Shown here: positions 27,673-36,586 of the stretch, piece after piece
How positions within the stretch are numbered: the first letter of the stretch is position 1
How the letters are laid out: the number at the start of each line of letters is the position of its first letter
Source: CAYIBZ01 sp964361795
GTDB lineage: Bacteria; Patescibacteriota; Minisyncoccia; UBA6257; WO2-44-18
NCBI GenBank assembly: GCA_964361795.1
Contig: CAYIBZ010000002.1
Location: 11,331 to 75,330, forward strand
DNA: 64,000 nucleotides
Direction: 5' to 3'
Program-made: the position numbers and the translations under genes
The notes under the pieces: model-generated
Seen by the model: only the letters and a program-made list of their open reading frames with translations
What the model was told of the DNA's origin: nothing
Databases searched by the model: none

Positions 27673-28425
27673 TTATTTCTTTGTAGTAATAATATAAAGA
27701 GAACTGCCGAACATTATGGGTACGGACCTCAAAAACAAAGATTCTAGTTTCAGCCAAGCAGTAAAGATACTATTAATCGGCCCAGGCAAAATGAAATCGA
27801 AGTTGTGCGGCCGTTGATTCGGAAGAAAAATTTTCTCAAAAAAACGCCTGATAATAATTGCCGGTACAGACGGAATAACAAAATAGCTGGACTCTAAGAC
27901 TTTTAATCCAACCTGTTCTAATTTCTTAATCAGATCTTTTTTGCGATAGCGACGGCGATGACCAAGATACTCGTCTTGGGCATTCCACAAAAATGGCATT
28001 GCTGGCACGCTTACCATAACTAAACCCCTGCTAACGCGTTTCATTTCCTCTAGGGCGGTAATATCTTGTTCTAAGTGCTCCAAAACATCAAAAGCAGTTA
28101 CTAAATCAAAATGATTATCAGGATAAGAAATGCTTTCAGCTCGTCCCAAGACCAATTCTTTAAATCCTCGCTCCCGACAAAAGTCCAGTGCCTCTTTGGC
28201 CGGATCAATTCCTACCACAGAACCAAAGTCTTTCAAGAATAGAATATTACCCCCGCTCCCGCAACCGACGTCCAAGATAAGATTATCAACTCCATTCAAA
28301 TATCTCTTCAGTACGGAATTAAGAATGGCTCTTTTTCCAACAAACCACCAGTGAAAATTTTCCTTTTCCGCCATTCGCTGGTATTCTTCTTTTTTTAAAA
28401 GATTATCCTGGCAATTGGAAATCAT
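27673..28425 (-). CDS. class I SAM-dependent methyltransferase
   Basis: A methyltransferase of about 250 residues. LILDVGCGSGG is the SAM-binding loop, DLVTAFDVLEHL the acidic motif II region and VSVPAMPFLW the post-core strand. The C-terminus is hydrophobic, which suggests membrane association and a lipid or lipid-linked acceptor. The frame opens at a GTG at 28458, with ATGs at 28452 and 28425. I prefer 28425, which follows a GGTG and begins before the conserved core. Confidence 0.8.
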   Translation of the reverse strand: MISNCQDNLLKKEEYQRMAEKENFHWWFVGKRAILNSVLKRYLNGVDNLILDVGCGSGGNILFLKDFGSVVGIDPAKEALDFCRERGFKELVLGRAESISYPDNHFDLVTAFDVLEHLEQDITALEEMKRVSRGLVMVSVPAMPFLWNAQDEYLGHRRRYRKKDLIKKLEQVGLKVLESSYFVIPSVPAIIIRRFFEKIFLPNQRPHNFDFILPGPINSIFTAWLKLESLFLRSVPIMFGSSLYIITTKK

Positions 28426-28466
28426 AATCACACCATACAATAAAATAAACATCGGCACAACGCAAC

Positions 28467-30599
28467 CTACTTTAAAAAACTGCTTGGTTTAAATAAATCC
28501 CAAGGATTATAAACGAATTCCACTTCATGGGTTCCAGCCGGGACAAAAATACCCATAAAAACGGTGTTTACTGAATAAATTGGAACTTCCGAATCATCGA
28601 TCAATGCTTTCCATCCCGGCAAAAAGTTTTGAGAAAATACTAAAAATTGTTTTTCGTTGGAATTAACAGCCAATTTGATAAAAGAATTCTCTTTTTCTTT
28701 AATTGTTATTTCTCCGTCACCCACCCTAAAAGTTTCTGACTGGCAGGATGGACAAACCACAAAAGTGTCTTTAAAACCATTGTCACGCCAGGAGTTGAAA
28801 GCCAATTCCTCATTTTGAGAAAAAATCACCTTCTCGGAAAAATAAACCGCCGGTTTCGCCTCTGGATTAATATATAAGAGAGCTCTGGGAATATGTTTTT
28901 TACCGTTAATATTCACTGCCATAAAATCAAATTGAACAAATTCTCCGGTTTGAGGAAGGCTTACGTCATAAGCTTCCAGCTTAAAACCGCTAAAAATGTA
29001 TTTAATCCCCAAAAAATCAAGTAGGGGCTTTCTCTTATTAAACAATAAATGAATCAGTTCGTTTGGCGTAATATCGTGCTTTGTTAATTTCTCTGCAAGA
29101 TCAATGTTGATCTGCCTTGCGCCTATCCATCCTAAAAGACGGGCGACATTGAAAGGGATTAAAGAATCGTAAAGTTCTGACGAGGGTATGCCATATAAAA
29201 GATTCAAATTCGGATGAAACGACTCGAGATCAAAGAGAAGTTCCTCATTAGGTTTATCGGGTAGCGGAGATTTAGGACCGAAAGCATAAACAAAGAAACG
29301 ATAATTATCCGCAAGTGGGGAAAAGACAATCCCCGGAGGCAATTTTTTAAACATTCGAACGCTCTCGGGTAATTTTTCCACCAAAGCTCTCGGAAATTCT
29401 TTGAAAACAGCGCTAAAATTTATTGCAAAATCTATAATCAACAAAATGATTAAAATCAAAAACCATTTTTGATTTTTTATTTTAGCCAAAAAATGTTGCG
29501 CTCCAAAAGCGGCCATTGTCGCCGCCGCAAAAGATCCGATGAACATAAAACGAGAAGGGCCGCGGAAAAAACTGAAAATAGGAAGGTGCTGAAAAAACCA
29601 AAAAAGCGGCGAATAATGAAAACTGGTCAACAAGGCAATAATAAAAAGCCACTTAAAGAACCTTAGGGTCTTGTCTTTTCTGAAAAAAGACGCCGCCATA
29701 AACAAAAACGGAATTAATCCCATGTAAACATAGGCATCGCCTCCGCCTTGTAATGGGTAAAAAAACCGCAATAGGTCAATCGGCTGAAGGCCACCGCCTC
29801 CGCCGCTTAACCCTTCTTGATATGATAAACCGCCGCTCCTGCCTGAAGATTGGGTCAGAATAAAGGTAGGAATCAACTGAATTAATCCAACAAGGCCGCC
29901 GATAAAATTGATAAGAATAAAGAATAAAATTAATTTTTTCCAACTCTTTTTGCGGATCCCCAAATACAGCGTAAATCCCAAAGCGGCTACGAGAGCGTAA
30001 AATGGTTGCCAGTAAGTTGTACCGGAGACAAATCCAAAAGCGATAGTGGCAGACCCTGCCAATAAATAACCGACCCAACCTTCACCGCTTTGAACTTTTT
30101 TATTAACCCTCCAGATTATCAGAAATAAAAGAGGAAGAATTAGAGTGCCTGCCGCGCTCATAGTAGTATCCAAATAATGCAGTTCAGCGATGAAGAATGC
30201 TATTCCCCCGATCAAAGGCGCTAAAACACCAAGATCTAATGCGATCAAAAATTCAAACATGAAAAACAGCGCCAGAACTAGCGTGATAAAAAAAACCGCG
30301 TGATATGCATCAATTGGCGAAAAAATCCTAAGAAAAACTTGCGTCAGAGGAGAAAAAAATTGGATAGCGCTAGCAAACATTGGGAAACCACCGCCGTTCA
30401 GCGGATTCCAAAATGGACTTTCTCCGCTTGTCCAGGAATCTTTGATAAAGGTCCAGCTGGATATAACATACTCCAGTGAATCTCCAATAAGGATTTTTTG
30501 TCCGATTAGAAGCGGCCAAAATATCAACAACACCAAAAACGTCGCAACTAGGAGTCGTTTCCACCAACGATTGAAAATTTTTTCAAGAACTAATTGCAT
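28467..30599 (-). CDS. YfhO-like GT-C membrane protein
   Basis: A protein of about 710 residues with a dozen or so hydrophobic segments and a C-terminal soluble beta domain. GDSLEYVISSW near the first loop and the end segment QNFLPGWKALIDD...YSVNTVFMGIFVP match YfhO-type proteins, which transfer sugars from lipid carriers to cell-surface polymers such as teichoic acids. The frame extends to a TTG at 30617, but the ATG at 30599 is more natural. It overlaps the methyltransferase before it by 10 bases. The donor is not evident. Confidence 0.78.
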   Translation of the reverse strand: MQLVLEKIFNRWWKRLLVATFLVLLIFWPLLIGQKILIGDSLEYVISSWTFIKDSWTSGESPFWNPLNGGGFPMFASAIQFFSPLTQVFLRIFSPIDAYHAVFFITLVLALFFMFEFLIALDLGVLAPLIGGIAFFIAELHYLDTTMSAAGTLILPLLFLIIWRVNKKVQSGEGWVGYLLAGSATIAFGFVSGTTYWQPFYALVAALGFTLYLGIRKKSWKKLILFFILINFIGGLVGLIQLIPTFILTQSSGRSGGLSYQEGLSGGGGGLQPIDLLRFFYPLQGGGDAYVYMGLIPFLFMAASFFRKDKTLRFFKWLFIIALLTSFHYSPLFWFFQHLPIFSFFRGPSRFMFIGSFAAATMAAFGAQHFLAKIKNQKWFLILIILLIIDFAINFSAVFKEFPRALVEKLPESVRMFKKLPPGIVFSPLADNYRFFVYAFGPKSPLPDKPNEELLFDLESFHPNLNLLYGIPSSELYDSLIPFNVARLLGWIGARQINIDLAEKLTKHDITPNELIHLLFNKRKPLLDFLGIKYIFSGFKLEAYDVSLPQTGEFVQFDFMAVNINGKKHIPRALLYINPEAKPAVYFSEKVIFSQNEELAFNSWRDNGFKDTFVVCPSCQSETFRVGDGEITIKEKENSFIKLAVNSNEKQFLVFSQNFLPGWKALIDDSEVPIYSVNTVFMGIFVPAGTHEVEFVYNPWDLFKPSSFLK

Positions 30600-31516
30600 T
30601 TTCGTTTGAGAACACAAAAAACTTGCGCAGTTTTTGAGAATGGAAGCCGCAGAAAATCAAAGGCAGCAGTGAAAGCCGCAACTGGACCGAAAAGCGGGTG
30701 TAAATGCATCGGTCTAATAGCGCTTATAGAAATCAGATCTTTGTCGGCCAGAAATCCTAAAATACTAGCAGTCCATTGGGGAGCGCCCTGAGTATATGAA
30801 AAAGAAACAACGTCCAGTCCGCATTCTTTTGCTAGTAAACAAAGTGATGACTTACTGAAAAGCACCCAGTGTCGCGGGCAATGAAGGCCGCCCCAATTGT
30901 GGTTTCGGAAAAAATAGCGATCAACGGTATCAATGTTCGGCGTTTTAATTACAATTAGACCGCGAGGCGAAACGATTTCTCTGAGTTTCTCCATAATCAA
31001 TCGAGGATCGGATACGTGTTCCAAAAGATTAATCAGCAAAATCAAGTCAAAATTCCTGCCAGCTTTGTAATCTTCTATTCTCTGCGAATGAAAAACATGG
31101 CCTTGCCGCTCGGCCGCTTTTCTTGCAGATTCGGCAAAATCAACAACGTGGGTTTCTTTGATCCGCGAATCGGACGCCTTTACCAAACTAAGTAAATCGC
31201 CGATCCCCCCGCCGATATCCAATACCGACAGATTGTCGCCAGAAATATTTTTTAGAATATTCCTAAACATTCTGATTTCTAAAAAACTCTTGATCCTTCG
31301 TAAGAACCTCAACCCGCCGTCAGAAAAAGAATAATAAGTCGGTGGATAAATTTCCTCTAGACGATCCACTGGAGGATCTTTCAAAAATATCACCGGGCAA
31401 TTATTGCAATAATAATATTGGAATTTTCTCTCCAAGGTACGGTATTCGGAATCCCAGCCGTGGGTAAAAAAATGGGTATTGGCATTTTTGCAAATCGGGC
31501 AAATAACTTTTTCCAT
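30590..31516 (-). CDS. SAM methyltransferase with N-terminal zinc-binding motif
   Basis: A 308-residue protein. Cys6/Cys9 (CPIC) and Cys37/Cys40 (CNNC) form a zinc-ribbon-like N-terminus, as in many sugar C- and O-methyltransferases of glycan clusters. The SAM loop is LDIGGGIGD, followed by LLINLLEHVSDP and VIKTPNIDT. The C-terminal region contains a hydrophobic stretch. It lies one base after the desaturase gene and overlaps the YfhO-like gene. Confidence 0.8.
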   Translation of the reverse strand: MEKVICPICKNANTHFFTHGWDSEYRTLERKFQYYYCNNCPVIFLKDPPVDRLEEIYPPTYYSFSDGGLRFLRRIKSFLEIRMFRNILKNISGDNLSVLDIGGGIGDLLSLVKASDSRIKETHVVDFAESARKAAERQGHVFHSQRIEDYKAGRNFDLILLINLLEHVSDPRLIMEKLREIVSPRGLIVIKTPNIDTVDRYFFRNHNWGGLHCPRHWVLFSKSSLCLLAKECGLDVVSFSYTQGAPQWTASILGFLADKDLISISAIRPMHLHPLFGPVAAFTAAFDFLRLPFSKTAQVFCVLKRKCN

Positions 31517-31517
31517 G

Positions 31518-32534
31518 TTATTTCCTTCTTCGGCTTTGCGCCAACAGAACCTTAAAAAACTGCCAATAACTAGTTCGGGAATTTCTAATCAAATCACCGA
31601 TAGTAGTTTCTTGAAAATATTTTTCCATATCTTTTAAGCGAGTATAGGAAATGTGGGGATCCCAATGATGGAGCATGTGACGATTAAAGCCAGCAGATCC
31701 AAATGATTGAGAAAACCAATCGTCGCCGAATAATCGAAGAGTGGCGCCATGAGGAATTTTAAAATAGTCGGCTTCCGGATCGGCATTCTCGCTGCGGTGT
31801 CTCAAGATCTGCCGAATGGTTCCCAAGAATGGCCAGAAAATAACCACGCCAAGAAACCAGGCAGCGGCCGCTGCGTAATTACCAAAGCTGATCAAAAATA
31901 TAAGAATAGCGGACTGAACTACGACCAAACGAGCGGGATTTTTCCATTTAAGGACTTTTTTGACAGGTGACGATATTTCGGCGGTTTCTAGTTCAGAATA
32001 GTGGAAAATGGTTTTTAAGGCATGGATTGCGGTAATAGCTCGGAGCAAAAAAGATGGCTTTAAAGCATTAAAATAAGACTGTTCAGTATCTTGCAGCGAA
32101 CCGAGATATAAATGATGAGGCCAATGAATTTTTCTATAAGATTCAACACTAGTAAAAAGCAATGGGCAAATCAGCCAATTGCCTAAAATATCGTTCCAAC
32201 GACGATTGGGATGAATGTTAAAATGCACCGCCTCATGTAAAAACAAACTCAAAGAATGCAGCCAATAACCAATCCACATTCCGGAAAAAATTGAGGCAAT
32301 CAAAGCGGCGGGAAAGCTTAAAATCGGCTGGATAAAAATAATTGCGCCAACGCCCAATAATAAAAGAAAATAACAAACAAAAACATCTCGCCACACTATC
32401 AGGTATCTCGGCTTAAGCTGTTTGCGGAACTCGGGCCAAGAAACCGGCAAGTGGACGCTCATTTTTTCTAAATCTGGGGTCCCAGGAAGGCCTGAACGGT
32501 ATTCAAGAAAATTAATGTCATCCACACTACACAT
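31518..32534 (-). CDS. fatty acid desaturase family protein
   Basis: An integral membrane di-iron protein of about 338 residues with the three His boxes of the family: HEAVH, HWPHH and HMLHH. Hydrophobic helices lie between boxes 1 and 2 and before box 3. Members desaturate or hydroxylate acyl chains or related lipids using oxygen and an electron donor. The frame opens at a TTG at 32561, but the ATG at 32534 is preferred. Dependence on oxygen is notable for a lineage usually thought to be fermentative. With the acyl carrier protein and ligase it may modify an acyl group of a glycolipid. Confidence 0.8.
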   Translation of the reverse strand: MCSVDDINFLEYRSGLPGTPDLEKMSVHLPVSWPEFRKQLKPRYLIVWRDVFVCYFLLLLGVGAIIFIQPILSFPAALIASIFSGMWIGYWLHSLSLFLHEAVHFNIHPNRRWNDILGNWLICPLLFTSVESYRKIHWPHHLYLGSLQDTEQSYFNALKPSFLLRAITAIHALKTIFHYSELETAEISSPVKKVLKWKNPARLVVVQSAILIFLISFGNYAAAAAWFLGVVIFWPFLGTIRQILRHRSENADPEADYFKIPHGATLRLFGDDWFSQSFGSAGFNRHMLHHWDPHISYTRLKDMEKYFQETTIGDLIRNSRTSYWQFFKVLLAQSRRRK

Positions 32535-32595
32535 CTTATAGAAAATAGACCTCAAAAACAATCTTTCTATGGATTTGTTAAAACATAATTTTTAA

Positions 32596-32601
32596 TATAA
32601 T
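32596..32601 (+). promoter_or_regulatory. -10 box close to the start codon (leaderless)
   Basis: A perfect TATAAT at 32596-32601 ends eight bases before the ATG at 32610. TTGTTA at 32575-32580 gives a short 15-base spacer. The transcript of the interrupted GT-C gene would start at or beside its first codon. Confidence 0.5.
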
Positions 32602-32606
32602 CTAGA

Positions 32607-33062
32607 GTGATGAAACTCAAGATTTTTCTTGTAATTTCGGCAATTTTAATAGGATCGCTCTATATTACACCGCCATTAATTATAAAATACCGCCTTCAAA
32701 AAGAAGGGAAGGTTTTTGCGCTTAATTATGAAATCTATCGAGATGAACTTTTATATCTTTCGCGGGCGCGGGAAATTTATGATGGACATTTTCCTCCAAG
32801 CGATCTCCACTTTGATGAACAGCGCCCTACGGTCCAGAATCCTATTCCATCGCTAATTCTTGCAGGGATGATTGCTCTTGCCAGCGGCAATGTTCAGGTC
32901 GGATATTTAATCGCCCAATTTATCTTCACGCCGATGATTTTCTTAATCTTCTACTGGTTGGGTAAAAACCTTTTTGAATCAACAACGTGGGCAATTTTAT
33001 TTGCTTATGTTGGCATTCTTACCCCAATTGCCCTCCGAATCCTTAATTTCCATGGCGCCTAG
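32607..33062 (+). pseudogene. N-terminal part of a GT-C membrane protein, interrupted by a 178-bp hairpin
   Basis: These 151 codons match the start of the GT-C protein at 195: a membrane anchor, GSLYITPPLIIK, then YDGHFPPSDLHFD and two hydrophobic segments up to LTPIALRILNFHGA. A TAG stop appears at 33060-33062, exactly where the inserted hairpin begins. Removing bases 33062-33239 joins this frame to the one continuing at 33240 and gives GAYISEIFADFG with no stop. So the gene is intact apart from the insert. The start is GTG at 32607 or ATG at 32610. Confidence 0.75.
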
Positions 33063-33239
33063 AAACCATCCCCAAAATACCTCCGCTCGCGATATGAACC
33101 AATTTCCGCAAGGCCAAGGAGCGACGACGAAGGTGTGCTTATTGCACTCCGAGGAGGAGCCGACACCAGCCTTGCGGAAATTGGTCATATCCCTTATTAG
33201 TGGGTTGCGGCGATTTGGAGGTATTTTGGGGATGGTTTC
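33062..33239. repeat. 178-bp imperfect palindrome inserted in a coding gene
   Basis: The outer 23 bases (33062-33084, GAAACCATCC...ACCTCC) are a perfect inverted repeat of 33217-33239. A second nested pair, 33091-33113 and 33170-33191 (CCAATTTCCGCAAGG core), differs by one base. The centre holds a GGTGTGC/GCACTCC stem. TA flanks both ends (33060-33061 and 33240-33241). The length is 3n+1, which breaks the frame. No transposase is encoded. Confidence 0.85.
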
Positions 33240-34683
33240 TATTTCAGAAATTTTCGCCGATTTCGGCAACGATGGCCTGCGAGAATCTTTTCGGGAATTT
33301 TTAGGTTATTTTGTTAAACAATTCTTTCCATTAGTAAACACTCAAATAGAAAAACTCTATTATGCCCGGCTCGATTATCCGTTAATAGTGTTTCCAATGT
33401 ATCTTCTCGCCATACTGGGCCTTTTCTTATTTTGGAAAAAACCCAGGACATCTACGGCAATTTGGGCGGCAATCCCCGCCGGATTGCTATTTTATTTCTA
33501 TTTTCATTATTGGGTTTATTGGGTTGTTGTGTTGGGCCTGTTATTTATTTATTCCTTTTTTACTAAAAACAAAAATTCGCAACTTTTTAAATCTTTCTTG
33601 ATTCTTATTGGCATTATCGCAGTCATAGCGGCTCCATATTTTATAAATTATCTGAACTTTAGCAAATTTCCCGATATTAATGATGTTACATTTCGATTGG
33701 GAGTTGCTACAGGACGGGCGCCGGGCCTCTCCACCATTGGTTTAGCGTATCTTGCTTACATTGTTATCGCCGTCGGAATATACTTCTTGTATTTCAAAAA
33801 AGGCGAACGAAAAACCGCCGTCTTATTTTGGTCATTCCTAATTGCCATGATAATTATCTGGAATATCCAACTAGTAGTTGGGTATGTCCCTACCCCTAAT
33901 AATTGGCGTAGAACCATTAGTCCAATTCTTTATATTGTTATTTTCCATTTCGTTTATACGCTAGTTCGAAACACAGAAATTAAATTTCCTCCGATTAAAA
34001 AAATCGCCGCCATCACGCTTATCCTTTTAACTGCTGGCGTAGTTGCTAAAAAAGTGGCTAACGTTTATGTAATCTATCAAAATCCGGAACCGAGAATACT
34101 CACTGGCCAAACGTTGGATAAAGATTTTATGGACGCCTTCGCCTGGATTGATGCCAATCTGTCACCGGAGTCAAAAATAATCAGCAATTCATTTATGACT
34201 TCTATTTATCTTAACGTTTATACATCGGCAAGGCCATTTCTGCCGCTTTGGATGCTTTCGCCTCAATCAACCAAAGAACTAGAAAATCGTTTCTTAATTT
34301 CTCATCGTTTATTCGCAACTTCGCCTCAAACACTCGCAAAAATCGTTTCTTCGGATCTTCCCATAGAATGTGTTGGGGTTTGCCCGTCCAATACCGAAGA
34401 GAATCTCCGAAAAAATACTTGGCATTTGTATGGCCACTATTTCCGTAGCCGCGGCGACATTAATAGTTACCTTAATCATCCATTAGCGATTACCGATGAA
34501 TACATCATGACTTTAGTTGAAAAATATAAAAAAACTAAAGTGAATTTTTCTTCTGTTGATGCCGATTACCTATTTTTTGGTCCTTGGGAAAAGCAATTTA
34601 GCGAAATTGATTTCGATCAAAACAAAGATCTAGAATTAGTTTATCAAAATCCTAACGTGAAGCTGTTCCGAATAAAACGTTAA
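33232..34683 (+). pseudogene. C-terminal part of the interrupted GT-C membrane protein
   Basis: About 483 codons continue the protein begun at 32607, in a frame shifted by one. Real similarity to the 195 paralogue starts after the hairpin, at 33240: YYARLDYPLIVFPMYL matches its FYSRADHPLLTTIPYL, then come several membrane helices, IIWNIQLVVGYVP, and a soluble end with DADYLFFGPWEKQFSEI that matches DADYVFYGPW-like sequence in the paralogue. An ATG at 33232 lies inside the hairpin, so separate translation of this half is possible. It overlaps the convergent GT4 gene by 32 bases. Confidence 0.72.
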
Positions 34684-35737
34684 TGTACAAATTCATGTAA
34701 TGACTGGCGGCTTTCTCCCAGCTCATTTCTTTGGCAAATTTAATGGATTCTTGCGACATACTTTTGTGCAAATTTTTATCGGATAAAATTTTTTCCGTTG
34801 CCAAGGCTGCGGCTTGAAAATCTTGCGGCGAAACTAAAAATCCATTTCGGCCATCTAATACCGCATCCTCGGCGCTGGTTTCTTTGGTCGTCACTATCGG
34901 CAACCCCGCCGCGGCGGCCTCTAAAAACACCAATCCGAACCCTTCAATATCCTTATTGCTATCTTGTGGCAACAGGATAAACAGCTCAGCATTTTTGTAC
35001 AAAGCGATCAATTCTTCCTCGCGCAAATCGCTTAAAAAAATTACCCGATCGTCCAATTCTAGATTCTGGATTCTAGATTCTAGATTCTGTCTTTCTGATC
35101 CATCACCGACTATAACGTATTTTAAATCTCTAAATTTTTCGGCGATTTTGGCAAACGCCTCAATTGAATATTCAAACCCCTTCCGTTTTTTCAACGCCCC
35201 AACACTTAAAATATAGGGTCTGAATTGTTGGGTGTTTTCGTCTCGAACATTTCCAACATTTCGAACATCAAACTTGCGAAAATCTACTCCATGATTAATC
35301 ACCTCAATCTTTAAATCCGGTAAAAACTTTTGAATTTCTTTCTTAGTGTTATTGCTGACGGCAATCACTTTGCCAGCTTTGCGGTACGCCCATCTTAAAA
35401 GTGGTCGCTTCCAAAAGGAATAAAGCGACTTAACCGCTCCCGTGCCGATGGCGGTAATAATCAATTTCTTTTTCAAACCAAGAGAGGCGACCGCAGCAAT
35501 AACTCCATACGGCCAACCATCCAGCGCGTGAATAACATCGCAACTCTTGAAAACCTTTCTTATCATCGGAAAAGCTAAAAGTAATTTCAATTTGTTCGGA
35601 CATAAGATATTTTCGGATGTTAAAATCTCAATGCCAACTCCGGGAATCGCTTTTTTTACGGCCGCCGACAATGAATTATAAAATCGGCCTGCGCCGGTAT
35701 TATTGCGCGTGTCATGATTTAGATAGCAGATTTTCAT
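34652..35737 (-). CDS. GT4 family glycosyltransferase
   Basis: A 361-residue GT-B glycosyltransferase. NTGAGRFYNSL near the N-terminus binds the acceptor side, VINHGVDFRKFD leads into the second domain, and VGDGSERQNLE plus EGFGLVFLEAAAAGLPIVTT give the donor site with the EX7E acids. Two stretches look repeat-derived at DNA level: FDVRNVGNVRDENTQQF, and SRIQNLELDD (35056-35089), encoded by tandem ATTCTAGATTCTG units. Its ATG directly abuts a 120-bp inverted-repeat element. The linkage made is unknown. Confidence 0.85.
   Translation of the reverse strand: MKICYLNHDTRNNTGAGRFYNSLSAAVKKAIPGVGIEILTSENILCPNKLKLLLAFPMIRKVFKSCDVIHALDGWPYGVIAAVASLGLKKKLIITAIGTGAVKSLYSFWKRPLLRWAYRKAGKVIAVSNNTKKEIQKFLPDLKIEVINHGVDFRKFDVRNVGNVRDENTQQFRPYILSVGALKKRKGFEYSIEAFAKIAEKFRDLKYVIVGDGSERQNLESRIQNLELDDRVIFLSDLREEELIALYKNAELFILLPQDSNKDIEGFGLVFLEAAAAGLPIVTTKETSAEDAVLDGRNGFLVSPQDFQAAALATEKILSDKNLHKSMSQESIKFAKEMSWEKAASHYMNLYINVLFGTASR
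35056..35089. repeat. ATTCTAGATTCTG tandem micro-repeat inside a GT4 gene
   Basis: Three to four units of ATTCTAGATTCTGG-like sequence, translated as part of ESRIQNLEL in the helix after the GDG motif. The same kind of tract recurs at the same protein position in the GT4 gene at 46553. Confidence 0.6.
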
Positions 35738-35856
35738 CCCGTTAGAGACAGGTCCCGCTAGCGGGACCGTAACTCGGCCGAATATTTGATACCGACGTTT
35801 TATGAATAAATATCATTGTATTTCCTTTAATCATTGATTAGTTGTCTCTAACGGGA
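35737..35856. repeat. MITE-like inverted-repeat element filling an intergenic gap
   Basis: TCCCGTTAGAGACA at 35737-35750 is repeated inverted at 35843-35856. Next to the left arm lies a perfect 18-bp palindrome, GGTCCCGCTAGCGGGACC (35751-35768). The rest is AT-rich with no reading frame I can support. The element begins at the start codon of the GT4 gene and ends one base before the stop codon of the methyltransferase gene. Its arms share CCGTTAGARAC with those around the GIY-YIG gene at 63.6 kb. Confidence 0.7.
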
Positions 35857-35857
35857 C

Positions 35858-36586
35858 TTATTTCTTCATTAAAATATCGATCTCTTTGGCGCCCCACCGG
35901 TTTTCCAAATAAGTCTTTAATTTTGCGCTATGTGACGACAGATTGTAGGAAAATTTTCGCAGCCTTCCTTGAATGCCGTTGAAAATACGAGGGGTTATAA
36001 AATATTCTCTACCTACAAAATCGAAATATTTTAAGGCCGTCTTCTCAAAAACCGCCGGCGTGAGAATGGCGATGTGATTGTTCTTTTTGTGGTAAGCTGG
36101 GAAATTCCCGTGCTTCTTGAAATATTTACGATTAGGAGGCGAAGCCACATTAATCAGCGAAACAATCAGTAATCCGTCTTTGTCCAAAACCCTGAATGCT
36201 TCTCGGAAAAAATTATAAGGATTTTCTAAATGCGGAACAAGGCACCAGGCGGTTAAAACTTTAAAAAAGTTGTCCGGCCAGGGAATTTTATCAAAGCTTA
36301 AATCCACGGTCTTAAATTCTTTTAATAATTTCTCTTTCCCGGCAGCCAGATAATTATCTATATCCAAACCGTACAGGTTTTTAAAACCGGATCGGTGCAA
36401 ATCTTCTATAAACCCCCCTGCCGCAGTTCCGCAATCCAAAATTGCGCTATTTTTATCCGACCCGGCATATTTTTCAAAAACCCGCAAACCAAAACCGTGA
36501 CGAATCGTTGGCCCATTAAATTTCGTCATTCTTTCTTTGACTTTGTCCCGATTTTCTTTTAATTCTTTGGCAGAAAAGTACTGCAT
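35858..36586 (-). CDS. class I SAM-dependent methyltransferase (tandem copy B)
   Basis: A methyltransferase of about 242 residues. ILDCGTAAGGFIEDL is the SAM loop, LYGLDIDNY follows and the WPDNFFKVLTAW...HLENP region carries motif II. It is a paralogue of the gene just upstream: both begin with a [QE]Y[FL]..KE[LI]K..RD segment. The ATG at 36586 shares a base with the upstream stop (TAATG) and is preferred over an upstream non-ATG start at 36628. The pair may methylate two positions of one glycan. Confidence 0.8.
   Translation of the reverse strand: MQYFSAKELKENRDKVKERMTKFNGPTIRHGFGLRVFEKYAGSDKNSAILDCGTAAGGFIEDLHRSGFKNLYGLDIDNYLAAGKEKLLKEFKTVDLSFDKIPWPDNFFKVLTAWCLVPHLENPYNFFREAFRVLDKDGLLIVSLINVASPPNRKYFKKHGNFPAYHKKNNHIAILTPAVFEKTALKYFDFVGREYFITPRIFNGIQGRLRKFSYNLSSHSAKLKTYLENRWGAKEIDILMKK

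Noticed and set aside
32974..33231. N-terminal extension of the second GT-C fragment reading through the hairpin
   Set aside because: The first part is an alternative frame of the upstream fragment and the rest is hairpin sequence. Homology to the paralogue starts after 33240.
32997..33269. 90-codon minus-strand frame across the hairpin in the GT-C gene
   Set aside because: It exists only because the two arms are complementary. It overlaps conserved coding sequence on the plus strand.
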